Numbered from the stretch's first letter, positions 36,930-48,808 are shown. The stretch is DNA of 64,000 bases from a bacterium SCSIO 12696 (GCA_024397955.1 CP073744.1:1-64000), one strand, 5' to 3'. Notes: generated by a model from the sequence alone, not told the origin. Made by a program: numbers and translations.

Positions 36930-37703
36930 ATGAAAATCCGGGGCTTGTTGGTACTTTGTGCGTTAGTAGCCATAAGCGGTTGTGTGGTGGAAGAGTCCAC
37001 TTCGCGAGGGCCTGTCGAGGCTGTTGACCAGAAGAAAGTTGTGGAAAAGCAGATTGATCTGGGCTTTCGCTACATTGGCCGCAACAACTTGGAAAAAGCC
37101 CGTTTTCATCTCGGCAAAGCGCTGGCCATTGACCCCAACTCCGCCCAGGCCAATACCGGTTATGCGTTGATTTACCACCGGGAAGGGGAAACTGACCTGG
37201 CGGAGACGCATTTTCGCAAAGCGTTGAAAGGCGGTGGCAATAACACTCGGGCGCGCTTTTATTACGCGGTGTTTTTGGTTGAACAGCAACGCTATCCGGA
37301 TGCAGAGCGGCAGCTGCTGAAAGTCACCGAAGATGTAAACTTTAACAACCGTGCATTGGCGTTTGTCAGTCTCGGACAAGTACAGCTCAAGCAAGATAAC
37401 GGCGGTAGTGCCCGCGGTGCCTTCGAAAAAGCAGTGCGCCTCAATGGTAATATGGCGCAGGCTTACCTCGAACTGGCGGATCTCGATTATCTGGATGGTC
37501 ATTACGACTCCAGTGCTTTTTACTTGGGGAACTATCGCCGTCTGGTGCCCAGGCTCAACGCCCGAAGCTTATGGCTGGGGGTGAGGGTAGAGCATCGTCG
37601 CAATAATCGCGATGCTGAAGACAGTTACGGTTTGGCATTGGAAAAAATGTTTCCCAACTCCAAAGAAAATCGCGCTTATCAACAGTGGCGCAACAATCAG
37701 TAG
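36930..37703 (+). CDS. pilF: Type IV pilus biogenesis lipoprotein PilF/PilW
   Basis: Outer membrane pilotin-like TPR protein needed for PilQ secretin assembly. A lipoprotein signal peptide ends in ISGC with lipidated Cys18. At least five TPR-like units follow (IDLGFRYIGRNNLEKARFHLGKALAIDP, GYALIYHREGETDLAETHFRKAL, YYAVFLVEQQRYPDAERQLL and so on). The ATG has AGAGG 6 nt upstream; ten earlier in-frame codons overlapping the end of rlmN are rejected because they would precede the signal peptide. Its position between rlmN and rodZ is conserved in gammaproteobacteria. Confidence 0.92.
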   Translation: MKIRGLLVLCALVAISGCVVEESTSRGPVEAVDQKKVVEKQIDLGFRYIGRNNLEKARFHLGKALAIDPNSAQANTGYALIYHREGETDLAETHFRKALKGGGNNTRARFYYAVFLVEQQRYPDAERQLLKVTEDVNFNNRALAFVSLGQVQLKQDNGGSARGAFEKAVRLNGNMAQAYLELADLDYLDGHYDSSAFYLGNYRRLVPRLNARSLWLGVRVEHRRNNRDAEDSYGLALEKMFPNSKENRAYQQWRNNQ

Positions 37704-37737
37704 GGTAGATATTTAGTACACGTCCTGTGGGCATCAC

Positions 37738-38163
37738 ATGCAAGATAATAATAAAGATCAGAATTGTGACAAGGAGGGGAGTAGTGACAGTTGGCGGACG
37801 CCGGGCATTGTGTTGCGCAAGGCCCGGCGGCAGAAAAACCTCAGTGAAGATGAGGTTTGCCGGGAATTAGGCTTTCGAATTGGCGTATTAAAAGCCCTGG
37901 AAAGTGACGACCTGGAACGCTTGCCCACAGATGTGTATGTGCGTGGTTATATTCGCAGCTATTGCAGCTTGCTGGAAATTGATGAACAACCGGTGCTGGA
38001 CAGCTACACCAACTACTGCCAGCAGGTGAAAAATGCCGAAAATGGTGATAGCGCGCCTCTTGAGCGCAAAGCTGCGTTGCCCTGGTGGAAAAAGCCACTG
38101 GCCTGGCTGATTGTCGGCGTGGTGTTAACGGTTTTAACAGCCCTATGGTGGCTGAGTAGATAG
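37738..38163 (+). CDS. rodZ: Short RodZ-like HTH membrane protein
   Basis: RodZ links MreB to the cell-shape machinery. This 141-aa version has the cytoplasmic HTH_25 domain (residues 22-95, [53 protein letters not shown]), a linker and one membrane helix (120-139), then stops one residue later. The periplasmic DUF4115 domain of typical 300-aa RodZ is absent. The next gene, ispG, begins 11 nt later in another frame, so no remnant of the missing part is present. Place (pilF-rodZ-ispG) supports the identity. The start is the first ATG; no strong ribosome-binding site is seen. Confidence 0.82.
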   Translation: MQDNNKDQNCDKEGSSDSWRTPGIVLRKARRQKNLSEDEVCRELGFRIGVLKALESDDLERLPTDVYVRGYIRSYCSLLEIDEQPVLDSYTNYCQQVKNAENGDSAPLERKAALPWWKKPLAWLIVGVVLTVLTALWWLSR

Positions 38164-38174
38164 AGTGGTCATTC

Positions 38175-39293
38175 ATGCAGTTTGAATCCCCAATTGTACG
38201 ACGCAAAACCCGGCAGATTATGGTGGGTGATGTACCCGTGGGTGGCGGCGCCCCCATTTCGGTGCAGAGCATGACCAACACCGAAACCACCGATGTGGCG
38301 GCCACAGTGGCTCAGGTTAACGCTATTCATGAAGCTGGTGCCGACATTGTGCGGGTATCGGTACCCTCCATGGATGCCGCAGAAGCGTTTGGTGAAATTC
38401 GCAAGCAAGTGTCGGTACCACTGGTTGCTGATATTCACTTCGATCACAACATTGCCCTGCGGGTGGCCGACCTGGGAGTGGATTGCCTGCGTATTAATCC
38501 CGGTAATATTGGCCGCGAACATAAGGTGAGGGCGGTGATCGACAAGGCCCGCGACCTCAATATTCCACTGCGTATCGGTGTTAATGCAGGTTCTCTGGAA
38601 AAAGACCTGCAACGCAAATACGGAGAGCCCACACCGGATGCCTTGGTGGAATCTGCCATGCGTCATGTGGACATCCTTGACCGCCTGGACTTTCAGGACT
38701 TTAAAGTCAGCGTTAAGGCGTCAGATATTTTTATGGCGGTGGGGGCCTATCGTAAATTATCTGACAAAATTGAACAGCCCTTGCACCTGGGTATTACCGA
38801 AGCCGGTGGTTTTCGCTCCGGTGCGGTCAAATCCTCTATTGGCCTGGGCATGCTGTTGATGGACGGTATTGGCGACACCATGCGCGTATCGCTGGCCGCC
38901 GATCCGGTGGAAGAAGTTCGGGTAGCTTGGGATATGCTGAAAAGCCTGCGCCTGCGCTCGAAAGGCATCAACTTTGTGGCTTGCCCCAGCTGCTCCCGGC
39001 AGAATTTCGATGTGGTAAAAACCATGAACGAGCTGGAAACCCGCTTGGAAGATGTTACCACACCCATGGACGTGGCGGTGATTGGCTGTATCGTCAACGG
39101 CCCCGGTGAGGCCAAAGAAGCCGACCTAGGTTTAACCGGCGCTTCCCCCAGTAACCTGGTGTATATCGACGGTAAACCGGATCACAAGATTGGCCAGGAC
39201 AACCTGGTGGACAATCTGGAAAAACTGATTCGCGACAAAGCCGCTGCCAAGGCAGCAGAAAACGAACAAATTATTGCCCGCTCAGATTCCTGA
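38175..39293 (+). CDS. ispG: 4-hydroxy-3-methylbut-2-enyl diphosphate synthase IspG
   Basis: [4Fe-4S] enzyme of the non-mevalonate isoprenoid pathway, converting MEcPP to HMBPP. It starts [36 protein letters not shown]. The cluster ligands are two Cys in [11 protein letters not shown] and one in [29 protein letters not shown] and [10 protein letters not shown] are family segments. Length is 372 aa. It sits 11 nt behind rodZ and 47 nt before hisS. Confidence 0.97.
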   Translation: MQFESPIVRRKTRQIMVGDVPVGGGAPISVQSMTNTETTDVAATVAQVNAIHEAGADIVRVSVPSMDAAEAFGEIRKQVSVPLVADIHFDHNIALRVADLGVDCLRINPGNIGREHKVRAVIDKARDLNIPLRIGVNAGSLEKDLQRKYGEPTPDALVESAMRHVDILDRLDFQDFKVSVKASDIFMAVGAYRKLSDKIEQPLHLGITEAGGFRSGAVKSSIGLGMLLMDGIGDTMRVSLAADPVEEVRVAWDMLKSLRLRSKGINFVACPSCSRQNFDVVKTMNELETRLEDVTTPMDVAVIGCIVNGPGEAKEADLGLTGASPSNLVYIDGKPDHKIGQDNLVDNLEKLIRDKAAAKAAENEQIIARSDS

Positions 39294-39340
39294 TACCCGC
39301 TGAGAGCATCGCGCACGATACCTATTTTACGGAACTCAAG

Positions 39341-40618
39341 TTGAAAAAAATCCAATCTCTGCGGGGCATGAATGACCTGCTGCCCACCGATTCGCCCAGC
39401 TGGCAGTATCTGGAATCCACCGTACGCACATTGTTTGCCCAATACGGCTATAACGAAGTGCGCACCCCACTGGTGGAACAAATTGATCTGTTCAAACGCT
39501 CTATCGGTGAGGTTACCGATATTGTCGAAAAAGAGATGTACGCGTTTGAAACTCTGGGCGGTGAGCAGGTATCCCTGCGCCCGGAAGGTACCGCTGGTGT
39601 GGTGCGCGCCTGTGAACAACACGGCCTGTTGCACAACCAGACCCAGCGCTTGTGGTACCTGGGGCCAATGTTTCGCTACGAGAAGCCACAAAAAGGCCGG
39701 TTGCGTCAATTTCACCAGTTTGGGGTAGAGGTATTTGGCCTGGAAGGGCCGGACATCGACGCTGAAATTTTACTGATGACCGCCCGCCTGTGGCGACAGT
39801 TAGGCATTGCCGACAAAGTGACTTTGCAGCTGAACTCCTTGGGTACCTCTGAATCCCGGGCGCGCCACCGCGCTGCTCTGGTGGATTATCTGACCCAAAA
39901 CAGCGATCAACTGGACGCCGACAGCCAACGGCGTTTGCAAACCAATCCGTTGCGCATCCTCGACAGCAAAAACCCGGCTATGGCGGAACTGCTGGAGGCG
40001 GCTCCCAGTTTGCAGGACTACATGGACGACGAGTCCCGCGAGCACTTTGCCCGACTGTGCCAGATACTCGATGCTGCCGGTGTTGCCTACGAAGTGAATC
40101 CGCGCCTTGTGCGGGGGCTCGATTACTACAGCCGCACCGTTTTTGAATGGGTTACCGATAGCCTCGGTGCCCAGGGCACCATTTGCGGTGGTGGACGTTA
40201 CGATGGTCTGGTGGAACAGTTGGGTGGTAAGCCCACTCCAGCAGTTGGTTTTGGTATGGGTGTAGAGCGTTTGGTATTGATGCTTGACGCCCTCGAAGTG
40301 GTGCCGGATAGTATCGGCCAAAATTTGGATGTGTACCTGACTGCGGTTGGCGACGTTCAGGTGGCTGCACTGACTCTTGCGGAGCAATTGCGCAGTGCCT
40401 GCCCGTCACTGCATATCCAGTGTCACAGCGGTGGTGGCAGCTTTAAAAGCCAGATGAAAAAGGCCGACAAAAGCGGTGCTCCCGTGGCTTTGATTCTCGG
40501 TGAAGACGAAGTGGCGGCGGATACCGTGGCGGTAAAATACCTGCGCGAGCAGCGCCCTCAGGAAACCTTAGCCAGCGATGAGATCGGCGGGTTACTGAGT
40601 AGCTATTTCAAGCGTTGA
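39341..40618 (+). CDS. hisS: Histidyl-tRNA synthetase
   Basis: Class II aminoacyl-tRNA synthetase. Motifs are [12 protein letters not shown] and [31 protein letters not shown] (motif 2), histidine-binding [15 protein letters not shown] and [14 protein letters not shown], and motif 3 GFGMGVERL; the anticodon domain starts near residue 325. The start codon is TTG: the product [15 protein letters not shown] aligns with the family, no in-frame ATG occurs before GMND, and GGAA lies about 6 nt upstream. Confidence 0.96.
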   Translation: MKKIQSLRGMNDLLPTDSPSWQYLESTVRTLFAQYGYNEVRTPLVEQIDLFKRSIGEVTDIVEKEMYAFETLGGEQVSLRPEGTAGVVRACEQHGLLHNQTQRLWYLGPMFRYEKPQKGRLRQFHQFGVEVFGLEGPDIDAEILLMTARLWRQLGIADKVTLQLNSLGTSESRARHRAALVDYLTQNSDQLDADSQRRLQTNPLRILDSKNPAMAELLEAAPSLQDYMDDESREHFARLCQILDAAGVAYEVNPRLVRGLDYYSRTVFEWVTDSLGAQGTICGGGRYDGLVEQLGGKPTPAVGFGMGVERLVLMLDALEVVPDSIGQNLDVYLTAVGDVQVAALTLAEQLRSACPSLHIQCHSGGGSFKSQMKKADKSGAPVALILGEDEVAADTVAVKYLREQRPQETLASDEIGGLLSSYFKR

Positions 40619-40658
40619 ATATTAAAGATTTGATTTTAGGAAAGGTTTAGGAGTTAGT

Positions 40659-41354
40659 GTGAGCGCACATTTGTCAGAAGAAGAACAGGTAGAAGCCCTC
40701 AAGCGTTGGTGGCAACGCAATGGCCGCACCACTATTGTTGCCGTCGTGGTGGGTGTTGCCGCCTGGTGGGGATTGCAGCAGTGGAACCAGCAGCAACAGG
40801 GGCAGCGGGAAAGTAATTCCCTGCTTTACAGCCAGGTGCAGGAGTTGGCTCAGGCCAGTAGCCTCAACGACAAACAACGCAGTGACTTGCTGAGCAAAAG
40901 CCATGCTCTCAAGTCTCAAGCTGAAGGCAGCCAGTACGGCTGGTACGCTGCATTGATGTTGGCCAAGTTGGCCTTTGACGAAGCGGATTACGACCGAGCA
41001 GCCAATGAACTGCAATACGTGCTGGACGGTTCCGACGACACCGGTTTGAAAACCATTGCTCAGTTGCGACTGGCTCGGGTGGAGGTGACACGTGGTAATC
41101 TGGACAGTGCTCTGGAGTTGCTGCAACTTGCGGAAAACAGTGATATGGCAGCGGCCTATGCCGAGCTGCGTGGTGATATTTATATGCAAAAAGGGGATAC
41201 CGAGGCGGCCCGTGTGGCCTATCAAGAAGCCTTGAATGGTAAGGCTCCTAATTCCGGCGATAGCCAGTTGCTGACGCTCAAACTCAATCGGGTGACACCT
41301 GCCGATGCGCAATCCGATGACACAGAAGTCACCCCGTCAGCTGATAACTCTTAA
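40659..41354 (+). CDS. yfgM: YfgM-type periplasmic chaperone / TPR protein
   Basis: Ancillary SecYEG-associated TPR-like protein (PpiD/YfgM system). A single membrane anchor lies at about residues 25-43 (TTIVAVVVGVAAWWGLQQW) after the conserved LSEEEQVEALKRWWQRNGR. The periplasmic part has ALMLAKLAFDEADYDRAANELQYVL and TIAQLRLARVEVTRGNLDSALELL. The GTG start follows AGGAG by 5 nt. It is located hisS-yfgM-bamB, the invariant order. Confidence 0.92.
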   Translation: MSAHLSEEEQVEALKRWWQRNGRTTIVAVVVGVAAWWGLQQWNQQQQGQRESNSLLYSQVQELAQASSLNDKQRSDLLSKSHALKSQAEGSQYGWYAALMLAKLAFDEADYDRAANELQYVLDGSDDTGLKTIAQLRLARVEVTRGNLDSALELLQLAENSDMAAAYAELRGDIYMQKGDTEAARVAYQEALNGKAPNSGDSQLLTLKLNRVTPADAQSDDTEVTPSADNS

Positions 41355-41383
41355 TTTAACCTCCAAGATTAGCGGAACTACCC

Positions 41384-42538
41384 ATGGTATCCACCACCGT
41401 ACTGAAACGTTTGGCCGCTGCCGCATTATTGATCGCATTGGCAGCCTGTAGCTCTAACGATGAAAAAGAGAAACCGGCCAAGCTGACCAAATTTGATGCT
41501 GAAGTGACCATCAAGCGCCAGTGGAGCCAGGGGGTGGGCGGCACCCACAATAAATACCTGAATGGTATGCGCCCAGTGTTGCGCGACGGTGTTATTTACG
41601 CCGCCAGTGGCAAGGGCCGGGTGTCTGCTTTTAATGCGGACAGCGGCAAGCGCCTATGGCGCGCCAAAGTGAACCGCGGTTTGTCCGGCGGTGTTGGCTT
41701 TGGTGGTTCCCAGGTGTATGTGGGCGATGTAGAAGGTCGTTTTTTTGCCCTTAATGCCAGTGATGGTATCCAACAGTGGCAGGTAAATCTGAGCAGTGAG
41801 GTGTTGTCTGCCGCCAGTGGTGATGAGCAGCGAGTAGTGGTGCAAACCAAAGACGGCAACGTGGTCATGCTGTCTGCTGACACCGGTGAGCAGCAGTGGG
41901 AATACCAGACACAAACCCCGCCGCTGACCAATTACGGCACCAGTTCGCCGCTGCTGATTCGCGATGTGGCGATTATTGGCACGGCAGATGGCAAGGTTTT
42001 GGCTTTGGACGCAGACAGCGGTTCTCTGCTGTGGGAAAACCGTATTTCCAACCCAAGGGGGCGCTCTGAGCTGGAAAAACTGAGCGATGTGGATGGCGAG
42101 ATTGCCGTCGATGGTCAGGTTTTGTACGCCACCTCTTACCAGGGCAAAGCGGTGGCGTTGAGCCGCAGCCGAGGCACAGAATTGGGCAGCCAAAACAGCT
42201 CCAGTCTCCATGGCCCGGCGGTGTCGGGTAGCCGCGCTTTTGTGGTTGAAGAAGGGGATTATGTGCGCGGGCTGCGCTCCCCAGGTTTGCAGCCGCTGTG
42301 GGAAAATGACCAGCTAACTCTGCGCAGCCTGAGTGCTCCGGCGGTGGTGGCCGGTTATGTGGCAGTTGGTGATGCCAAAGGTTATTTGCATCTGCTCGAC
42401 CCCAGCGATGGCCGTTTTGTGGGCCGTAAAAAAGTGGATGGCAGTGGCATTCGCGTGCCGATGATTGGCAGTGGTGATCGCCTTTATATTCAAGATCACG
42501 GCGGCACCTTAACCTGTTATCAAGTGGCCCCCAAGTAA
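41384..42538 (+). CDS. bamB: Outer membrane assembly lipoprotein BamB
   Basis: Beta-propeller lipoprotein of the BAM complex. The signal peptide ends LIALAAC with lipidated Cys22. Repeated PQQ/propeller blades are seen: GVIYAASGKGRVSAFNADSGKRLWRAKV, SQVYVGDVEGRFFALNASDGIQQWQV, VVVQTKDGNVVMLSADTGEQQWEYQ, DVAIIGTADGKVLALDADSGSLLWENR. Length is 384 aa. A strong terminator follows before der, so der may have its own promoter. Confidence 0.95.
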   Translation: MVSTTVLKRLAAAALLIALAACSSNDEKEKPAKLTKFDAEVTIKRQWSQGVGGTHNKYLNGMRPVLRDGVIYAASGKGRVSAFNADSGKRLWRAKVNRGLSGGVGFGGSQVYVGDVEGRFFALNASDGIQQWQVNLSSEVLSAASGDEQRVVVQTKDGNVVMLSADTGEQQWEYQTQTPPLTNYGTSSPLLIRDVAIIGTADGKVLALDADSGSLLWENRISNPRGRSELEKLSDVDGEIAVDGQVLYATSYQGKAVALSRSRGTELGSQNSSSLHGPAVSGSRAFVVEEGDYVRGLRSPGLQPLWENDQLTLRSLSAPAVVAGYVAVGDAKGYLHLLDPSDGRFVGRKKVDGSGIRVPMIGSGDRLYIQDHGGTLTCYQVAPK

Positions 42539-42588
42539 ACGCAAAAGTCGCACACTTTTTACAAGTGCATACAATACTCTTCTGTTAG

Positions 42589-42635
42589 AATGGCCGCCGC
42601 TTTTTTTCCGAAAAATAAGCAGGCGGCCATTTTTT
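42589..42635 (+). terminator. Rho-independent terminator between bamB and der
   Basis: A 9-bp stem ATGGCCGCC / GGCGGCCAT encloses a 23-nt T- and A-rich loop and is followed by TTTTT. It ends the ndk-to-bamB run. Confidence 0.7.
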
Positions 42636-42664
42636 GTTGCCGATAATTACTCTCTGAGGCCACC

Positions 42665-44068
42665 GTGAAACTCCCCGTAATTGCCCTGGTGGGGCGCCCC
42701 AATGTGGGTAAATCCACGCTTTTTAACCGATTGACCAAAACCCGAGATGCATTGGTGGCGGACTACTCGGGGCTTACCCGTGACCGCAAATACGGTGAGG
42801 GTCAATTGGGCGGCAAGCGCTTTATGCTGATTGATACCGGCGGTATCAGCGGCGATGAAGAGGGCATCGACTCAGTAATGGCCGGGCAATCCCTGCAGGC
42901 TATGGACGAAGCAGACGTGGTGTTGTTTGTGGTGGACAGCCGCGCCGGGCTGACATCTGCGGATCGCCTGATTGCCGAGCACTTGCGCAACAAGGGGCGC
43001 AAAGCGTTGCTGGTGGCCAACAAAATCGACGGTGTGAACCCGGATGTGGCCATGGCGGAGTTTTACGAACTGGGGTTTGAAACCGTATTCCCCACCACCG
43101 CCACTCACGGCCGTGGCGTCAAAACCATGATGGAGCAGGTGTTACAGCCCTTTGCTCAAGAAGAGGAAGCGGACGCGGAAGAGGAAGCGTCGCGGGGTAT
43201 CAAAATTGCTGTAGTGGGGCGCCCTAATGTGGGTAAGTCCACCTTGGTTAATCGACTACTCGGTGAGGATCGAGTGGTGGTGTTTGATATGCCGGGTACC
43301 ACTCGAGACAGCATTTATATCGATTACGAACGCCACGACAAACCCTATACACTGATCGATACCGCCGGTATTCGCCGCCGCAAAAACGTCAAGCTGGCGG
43401 TGGAAAAATTTTCCATCGTCAAAACCTTGCAGGCCATTGAAGACGCCAATGTGGCGGTATTGCTGATCGATGCCAGTGAGGGTCTGGTGGATCAAGATTT
43501 GCATATGATGGGCCATGTGCTCAACGCCGGTCGCGCGCTGGTGGTGGCGGTCAACAAGTGGGATGGCCTGGACGCGGATCAGAAAGAATCGATCAAGAAA
43601 GAGCTGAAACGCCGCCTGCGATTTGCGGATTTTGCCGACACCCATTTTATTTCCGCACTGCACGGCAGCGGTGTGGGCAATCTGTATGAATCTATTGAAA
43701 ATGCGTACGCGTCGGCCACCGATAAGCTGTCTACCTCCTGGTTAACCCGAATTCTTGAAGACGCGGTGGCACAGCACCAGCCGCCCATGGTTCAGGGGCG
43801 ACGCATCAAATTGCGCTACGCCCACAGCGGTGGCCAAAACCCCCCTTTGATTGTGATTCATGGTAATCAGACCGATCACGTACCCAACAATTACGTGCGC
43901 TATTTGGAAAAAACATTCCGCCAGGCGCTGGATTTACAGGGTACACCAGTACGTATTGAATTTAGGGGTGGTGACAATCCATACGGCGATAAGAAGGCGC
44001 TGTCTGATCGGCAGGCCGCTAAAAAACGTCGCCTGGAAAAATCCAAACAGGCTCGCAATAAGAAATAG
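42665..44068 (+). CDS. der: Ribosome biogenesis GTPase Der (EngA)
   Basis: Tandem GTPase for 50S maturation. G domain 1 has [20 protein letters not shown] and NKIDG; domain 2 has [34 protein letters not shown] and NKWDGL. An acidic linker ([13 protein letters not shown]) joins them. The C-terminal KH-like domain runs from about residue 360 and ends in a basic tail. The start is GTG ([13 protein letters not shown]). 467 aa is standard. Confidence 0.97.
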   Translation: MKLPVIALVGRPNVGKSTLFNRLTKTRDALVADYSGLTRDRKYGEGQLGGKRFMLIDTGGISGDEEGIDSVMAGQSLQAMDEADVVLFVVDSRAGLTSADRLIAEHLRNKGRKALLVANKIDGVNPDVAMAEFYELGFETVFPTTATHGRGVKTMMEQVLQPFAQEEEADAEEEASRGIKIAVVGRPNVGKSTLVNRLLGEDRVVVFDMPGTTRDSIYIDYERHDKPYTLIDTAGIRRRKNVKLAVEKFSIVKTLQAIEDANVAVLLIDASEGLVDQDLHMMGHVLNAGRALVVAVNKWDGLDADQKESIKKELKRRLRFADFADTHFISALHGSGVGNLYESIENAYASATDKLSTSWLTRILEDAVAQHQPPMVQGRRIKLRYAHSGGQNPPLIVIHGNQTDHVPNNYVRYLEKTFRQALDLQGTPVRIEFRGGDNPYGDKKALSDRQAAKKRRLEKSKQARNKK

Positions 44069-44087
44069 CGCTCTAAGGCGAAAAACT

Positions 44088-44837
44088 ATGAATATTCAAC
44101 AGGCGTTGAGTTTGTTGGTGATGGTATTGGGAATGGTCCCCTTTGCTGGCGCGGTAAACCCAGCAGCGGCTGACAGCGCAGATGAGCAAAAGCTGTATCA
44201 GTGGTATGGCGAGCGCAGTTTGGGTTTTAACCGTTCAACCGGTAACAGTCGGGTAGATAACTTGCTGGGGGCACTGCGGTTGCGCCGGGATGGCCGGCAG
44301 TGGGAGTCAGACTTCAAACTTGATCTGGTGGTGAGCTCTCGCGATGGCCTCAAAAATCGCCAAACTGCCACCGTAGAGGGTCAAGCCGGGTACCGCTTTA
44401 GCTCCAGCCGCTACGCGTTTGCCAATATTCGTTATATGGACGACCGGTTTGGCCCGTTTGCCTCTCAGGCGAGTGTATCTGCTGGGCTGGGTTGGCGCCC
44501 GTTTCGAGGTGAACGTCGTCAACTATCTCTGGAGGGCGCCGTTGGTGTACGCCGCAGCCAGCAGCAAGTCACCCAATTGACGCAATCGGAAGCGATCATG
44601 GGTGGCAAGCTGGACTGGCAATACCAACTGACGGGCACCACTCAGCTGTTGAAAAACCTCAAGGTTGAAGCGGGAGAGGAAAATACCCTGGTGGAATCGG
44701 AAACCGCGTTGCGTTTGAAAATTACCACCGACCTGGGCCTGAAAGTCAGTTATCGACTGCGTAACAACAGTCAGGCTCAGCAAGGTATCAACGGTACAGA
44801 CACACTGACGGCTCTGTCTCTGGACTTTGCGTTTTGA
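44088..44837 (+). CDS. DUF481 outer membrane protein, first copy
   Basis: A 249-aa YdiY/DUF481-type barrel. Signal peptide of about 22 residues (MNIQQALSLLVMVLGMVPFAGA). The barrel core has SLGFNRSTGNSRVDNLLGALRL, YAFANIRYMDDRFGPF, SAGLGWRPF, LGLKVSYRLRNNSQ and TLTALSLDFAF, ending in Phe. The ATG lies 19 nt after der and has no strong ribosome-binding site; upstream codons in the same frame lie inside der and are not coding. A paralogue follows after 31 nt. Function in the family is unknown; some members respond to salt or acid. Confidence 0.8.
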   Translation: MNIQQALSLLVMVLGMVPFAGAVNPAAADSADEQKLYQWYGERSLGFNRSTGNSRVDNLLGALRLRRDGRQWESDFKLDLVVSSRDGLKNRQTATVEGQAGYRFSSSRYAFANIRYMDDRFGPFASQASVSAGLGWRPFRGERRQLSLEGAVGVRRSQQQVTQLTQSEAIMGGKLDWQYQLTGTTQLLKNLKVEAGEENTLVESETALRLKITTDLGLKVSYRLRNNSQAQQGINGTDTLTALSLDFAF

Positions 44838-44868
44838 ATGAAACCTGCACGAAAAGGAAATTACCCTT

Positions 44869-45591
44869 ATGAAAACAATCGTTACCCCTATTTTGCTGGC
44901 CAGTTGCTTGCTGGCTTTACCTCAAGCGGTATTGGCTGAAGAAGATGCCGAAGGTTGGTCTGGTGCTGCAGAGCTTGGCTTTAACCGCTCTACCGGTAAC
45001 TCAGATACCGACAACTTGCTTGCCCGAGTAGTGGTCAATAAGAGCTTTTTGAAGTGGCACAATGAATTCAAGATTGAGGCCATTCGCAGCTCTGAAGACA
45101 GTGTTCGCACCAAAGAGAGTGTTTTGTTTGAGGTACAGACCAACCGTGAGTTTGGCGACAGCTATTACGGTTTTGGCAATTTGCGTCACAACGACGACAA
45201 GTTTGGTGGCTTCCGTAAGCAGACTACCCTCAGTGGTGGTGTGGGCTGGAACGTGATCAAGGAAGAAGGGCACACCCTGAACCTGGAAGCCGGTGCCGGT
45301 TACCGCCGCAGTGAAGAGCAGGGTACTGGTATCGAAACCACGGAGCCCACCTTTGTTGGCAGCGCCAAGTGGGGCTACCAAGCGACGGCAACCACCGAAT
45401 TGAGCAACAACTTCCGGGTGGAAACCGCTTCTGACAATACCTTTGTGGAAAACGAAATTGCCGCACGGGTGGCGATTAACTCAACCCTGGGTTTGAAAGT
45501 AAGCTACCTGGTGCGCAACAACAGTGATGTGCCGGTGGGAACAGAAAAGAAAGACACGCTGACCGCGATCTCGCTGGACTATAAGTTTTAA
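44869..45591 (+). CDS. DUF481 outer membrane protein, second copy
   Basis: A 240-aa paralogue of the preceding gene, sharing LGFNRSTGNSDTDNLLARVVV, YGFGNLRHNDDKFGGF, GGVGWNVI, LGLKVSYLVRNNSD and a final DTLTAISLDYKF. It has a clear signal peptide (MKTIVTPILLASCLLALPQAVLA, cut before EE) and a good AAGGAAATT site. The two copies are clearly divergent rather than recent duplicates. Confidence 0.85.
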   Translation: MKTIVTPILLASCLLALPQAVLAEEDAEGWSGAAELGFNRSTGNSDTDNLLARVVVNKSFLKWHNEFKIEAIRSSEDSVRTKESVLFEVQTNREFGDSYYGFGNLRHNDDKFGGFRKQTTLSGGVGWNVIKEEGHTLNLEAGAGYRRSEEQGTGIETTEPTFVGSAKWGYQATATTELSNNFRVETASDNTFVENEIAARVAINSTLGLKVSYLVRNNSDVPVGTEKKDTLTAISLDYKF

Positions 45592-45603
45592 AGCCTGGCT
45601 CTT

Positions 45604-46965
45604 TCAGGGCGTAGAGCCGTCACTGACGCTGTCCACAGTGCAGTGCAGCTCTCCGTCCTGTAGTCGAGTAACCACTGTTTCACCAGTACTCACTTCTGCA
45701 ACACTTTTTACGACCCCCTCTTTGCTGTTAAACGTAATGCTGTAGCCGCGCCTTAGAGTGTTAAGCGGGCTCACGGCATTGAGTAGCTGTGCAGTGTTGG
45801 TCAGCCGCTGCTGGCAGCTGTTTACTGTATGGGTAGCTGCAGCCTGCAGCCGCTGCTGCAGATATTGGTTACGCTGCTTTAGCGCGTCGATGGTTTTTTG
45901 AGGGTGCAGCTGGGTCAGAGCATTACTTAACCGTTGCAGTGTTGATCGGTGCTTGTGCTGCTGGTTGCCAATGGCCGTCTGTAGGCGCATTTCCAAATGA
46001 TCGATGTGCTGGCTTTGCTGACGCAGCTTGTCTCCGGGGTGGCGCAAGCGCTTCTGCAAGTGTTGCAGCTGTCTTTGCTGAGTACCGATAAGGCTGCTGG
46101 CTGCGTTGTACAGGCGTTGTTTGTGATTGCCAACGCGGGCTGATAATTCTTGTTGGTTGGGGCTTAATAATTCGGCTGCCGCCGATGGCGTCGCTGCCCG
46201 GTGATCCGCCACCAGATCTGCGATGGTGGTATCCACTTCGTGGCCCACTGCACTGACAATGGGAATGTCGCTGGCGTAGATCGCTCGTGCTACCGCTTCT
46301 TCGTTAAACGCCCACAAGTCTTCCATAGAGCCTCCGCCACGGCCCACAATCAATACGTCGCAGTGATTGTGCCTATTGGCCAGTTCAATGGCTTTAGCAA
46401 TGCCTGCAATGGCCTCCTGACCTTGAACCGCAGTGGGGTAAACAGTGATGGGAATGGATGGGAAGCGCCGCTCGAGAACCTGCAAAACATCGTGAATGGC
46501 CGCTCCGGTCGGAGAGGTAACCACGCCAATACGGCTGGGGATACTGGGTAGCGCTTGCTTGTGGCTGTCGTCAAACAGCTTTTCTGCGGCCAATCGATGC
46601 TTCAGTTGCTCGAAGCGGCGTTGCAGTGCCCCCAAGCCAGCTTCTTCCATGTGTTCAACAATCAGCTGAAATTCGCCGCGGCCTTCGTACAAGCTAACCC
46701 GGCAACGCAGCAGTACCTGAAGTCCGTTATCGGGGCGGTTGCCAGAGGGGAGCCGGACCCGATTGTTGCGGTTGCGAAACATGGCGCAACGCACCTGGGC
46801 GTTGTCGTCTTTTAAGCTGAAGTACCAATGCCCGGAGGCCGGGCAGGCAAAATTCGATATCTCCCCCTCCACCCATATCAGCGGCAGGTGAGTTTCCAGT
46901 AGCTGGCGAACCTTGCGGTTGAGTTGGGATATGGAATAAACAGTTTTTGCAATGTCTTCGGTCAT
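45604..46965 (-). CDS. xseA: Exodeoxyribonuclease VII large subunit
   Basis: Large subunit of the single-strand-specific nuclease ExoVII. The N-terminal OB fold (YSISQLNRKVRQLLETHLPLIWVEGEISNF, GHWYFSLKDDNAQVRCAMF) is followed by the catalytic domain with IGVVTSPTGAAIHDVLQVLERRFP, VGRGGGSMEDLWAFNEE and PIVSAVGHEVDTTIADLVADHRAATPSAAAELL, and a long coiled coil (about residues 265-400). No xseB is nearby. It is divergent from guaB, the usual order. Confidence 0.95.
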   Translation of the reverse strand: MTEDIAKTVYSISQLNRKVRQLLETHLPLIWVEGEISNFACPASGHWYFSLKDDNAQVRCAMFRNRNNRVRLPSGNRPDNGLQVLLRCRVSLYEGRGEFQLIVEHMEEAGLGALQRRFEQLKHRLAAEKLFDDSHKQALPSIPSRIGVVTSPTGAAIHDVLQVLERRFPSIPITVYPTAVQGQEAIAGIAKAIELANRHNHCDVLIVGRGGGSMEDLWAFNEEAVARAIYASDIPIVSAVGHEVDTTIADLVADHRAATPSAAAELLSPNQQELSARVGNHKQRLYNAASSLIGTQQRQLQHLQKRLRHPGDKLRQQSQHIDHLEMRLQTAIGNQQHKHRSTLQRLSNALTQLHPQKTIDALKQRNQYLQQRLQAAATHTVNSCQQRLTNTAQLLNAVSPLNTLRRGYSITFNSKEGVVKSVAEVSTGETVVTRLQDGELHCTVDSVSDGSTP

Positions 46966-46978
46966 GGAGGGATTGTAT

Positions 46979-47043
46979 AAGAGCTACGAGCTACGAGCTA
47001 CGCGCAGACTGCACGAAGCCCGTAGCTCGCTGCCCGTAGCGGG
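46979..47043. repeat. GAGCTAC triplet repeat and inverted partner
   Basis: GAGCTAC occurs three times in tandem (46981-47001), followed by an inverted CGTAGCTCGCTGCCCGTAGC. The sequence is akin to the outer arms of the element at 24357, so both may belong to one dispersed palindromic family. Confidence 0.5.
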
Positions 47044-47122
47044 TATTCAGTGCGTAAAAAGGCGATTGCAAATCGGAAGTTGATTTAACCAAAACGCCCT
47101 ATCTCTCAGGAACAAAAAAACC

Positions 47123-48660
<1,538 letters not shown>

Positions 48661-48678
48661 TTTTCACTTGAACAAGTG

Positions 48679-48707
48679 ACGGGGCCTGTTGGCCCCGTTG
48701 TGTTTTT
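48679..48707 (+). terminator. Terminator-like hairpin after guaB
   Basis: ACGGGGCC / GGCCCCGT with a TGTT loop and TGTGTTTTT tail. A second small palindrome (CACTTGAACAAGTG) precedes it. It may reduce read-through into guaA. Confidence 0.65.
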
Positions 48708-48808
48708 AGTTACTGGCCAGAGGCCAGTTATCCACCCAGACCTTAATATATTTTGACGCTGTTGAAACAAACGAGTTTGTTTTCAGAGCGATTTACCAAG
48801 GCACAACA

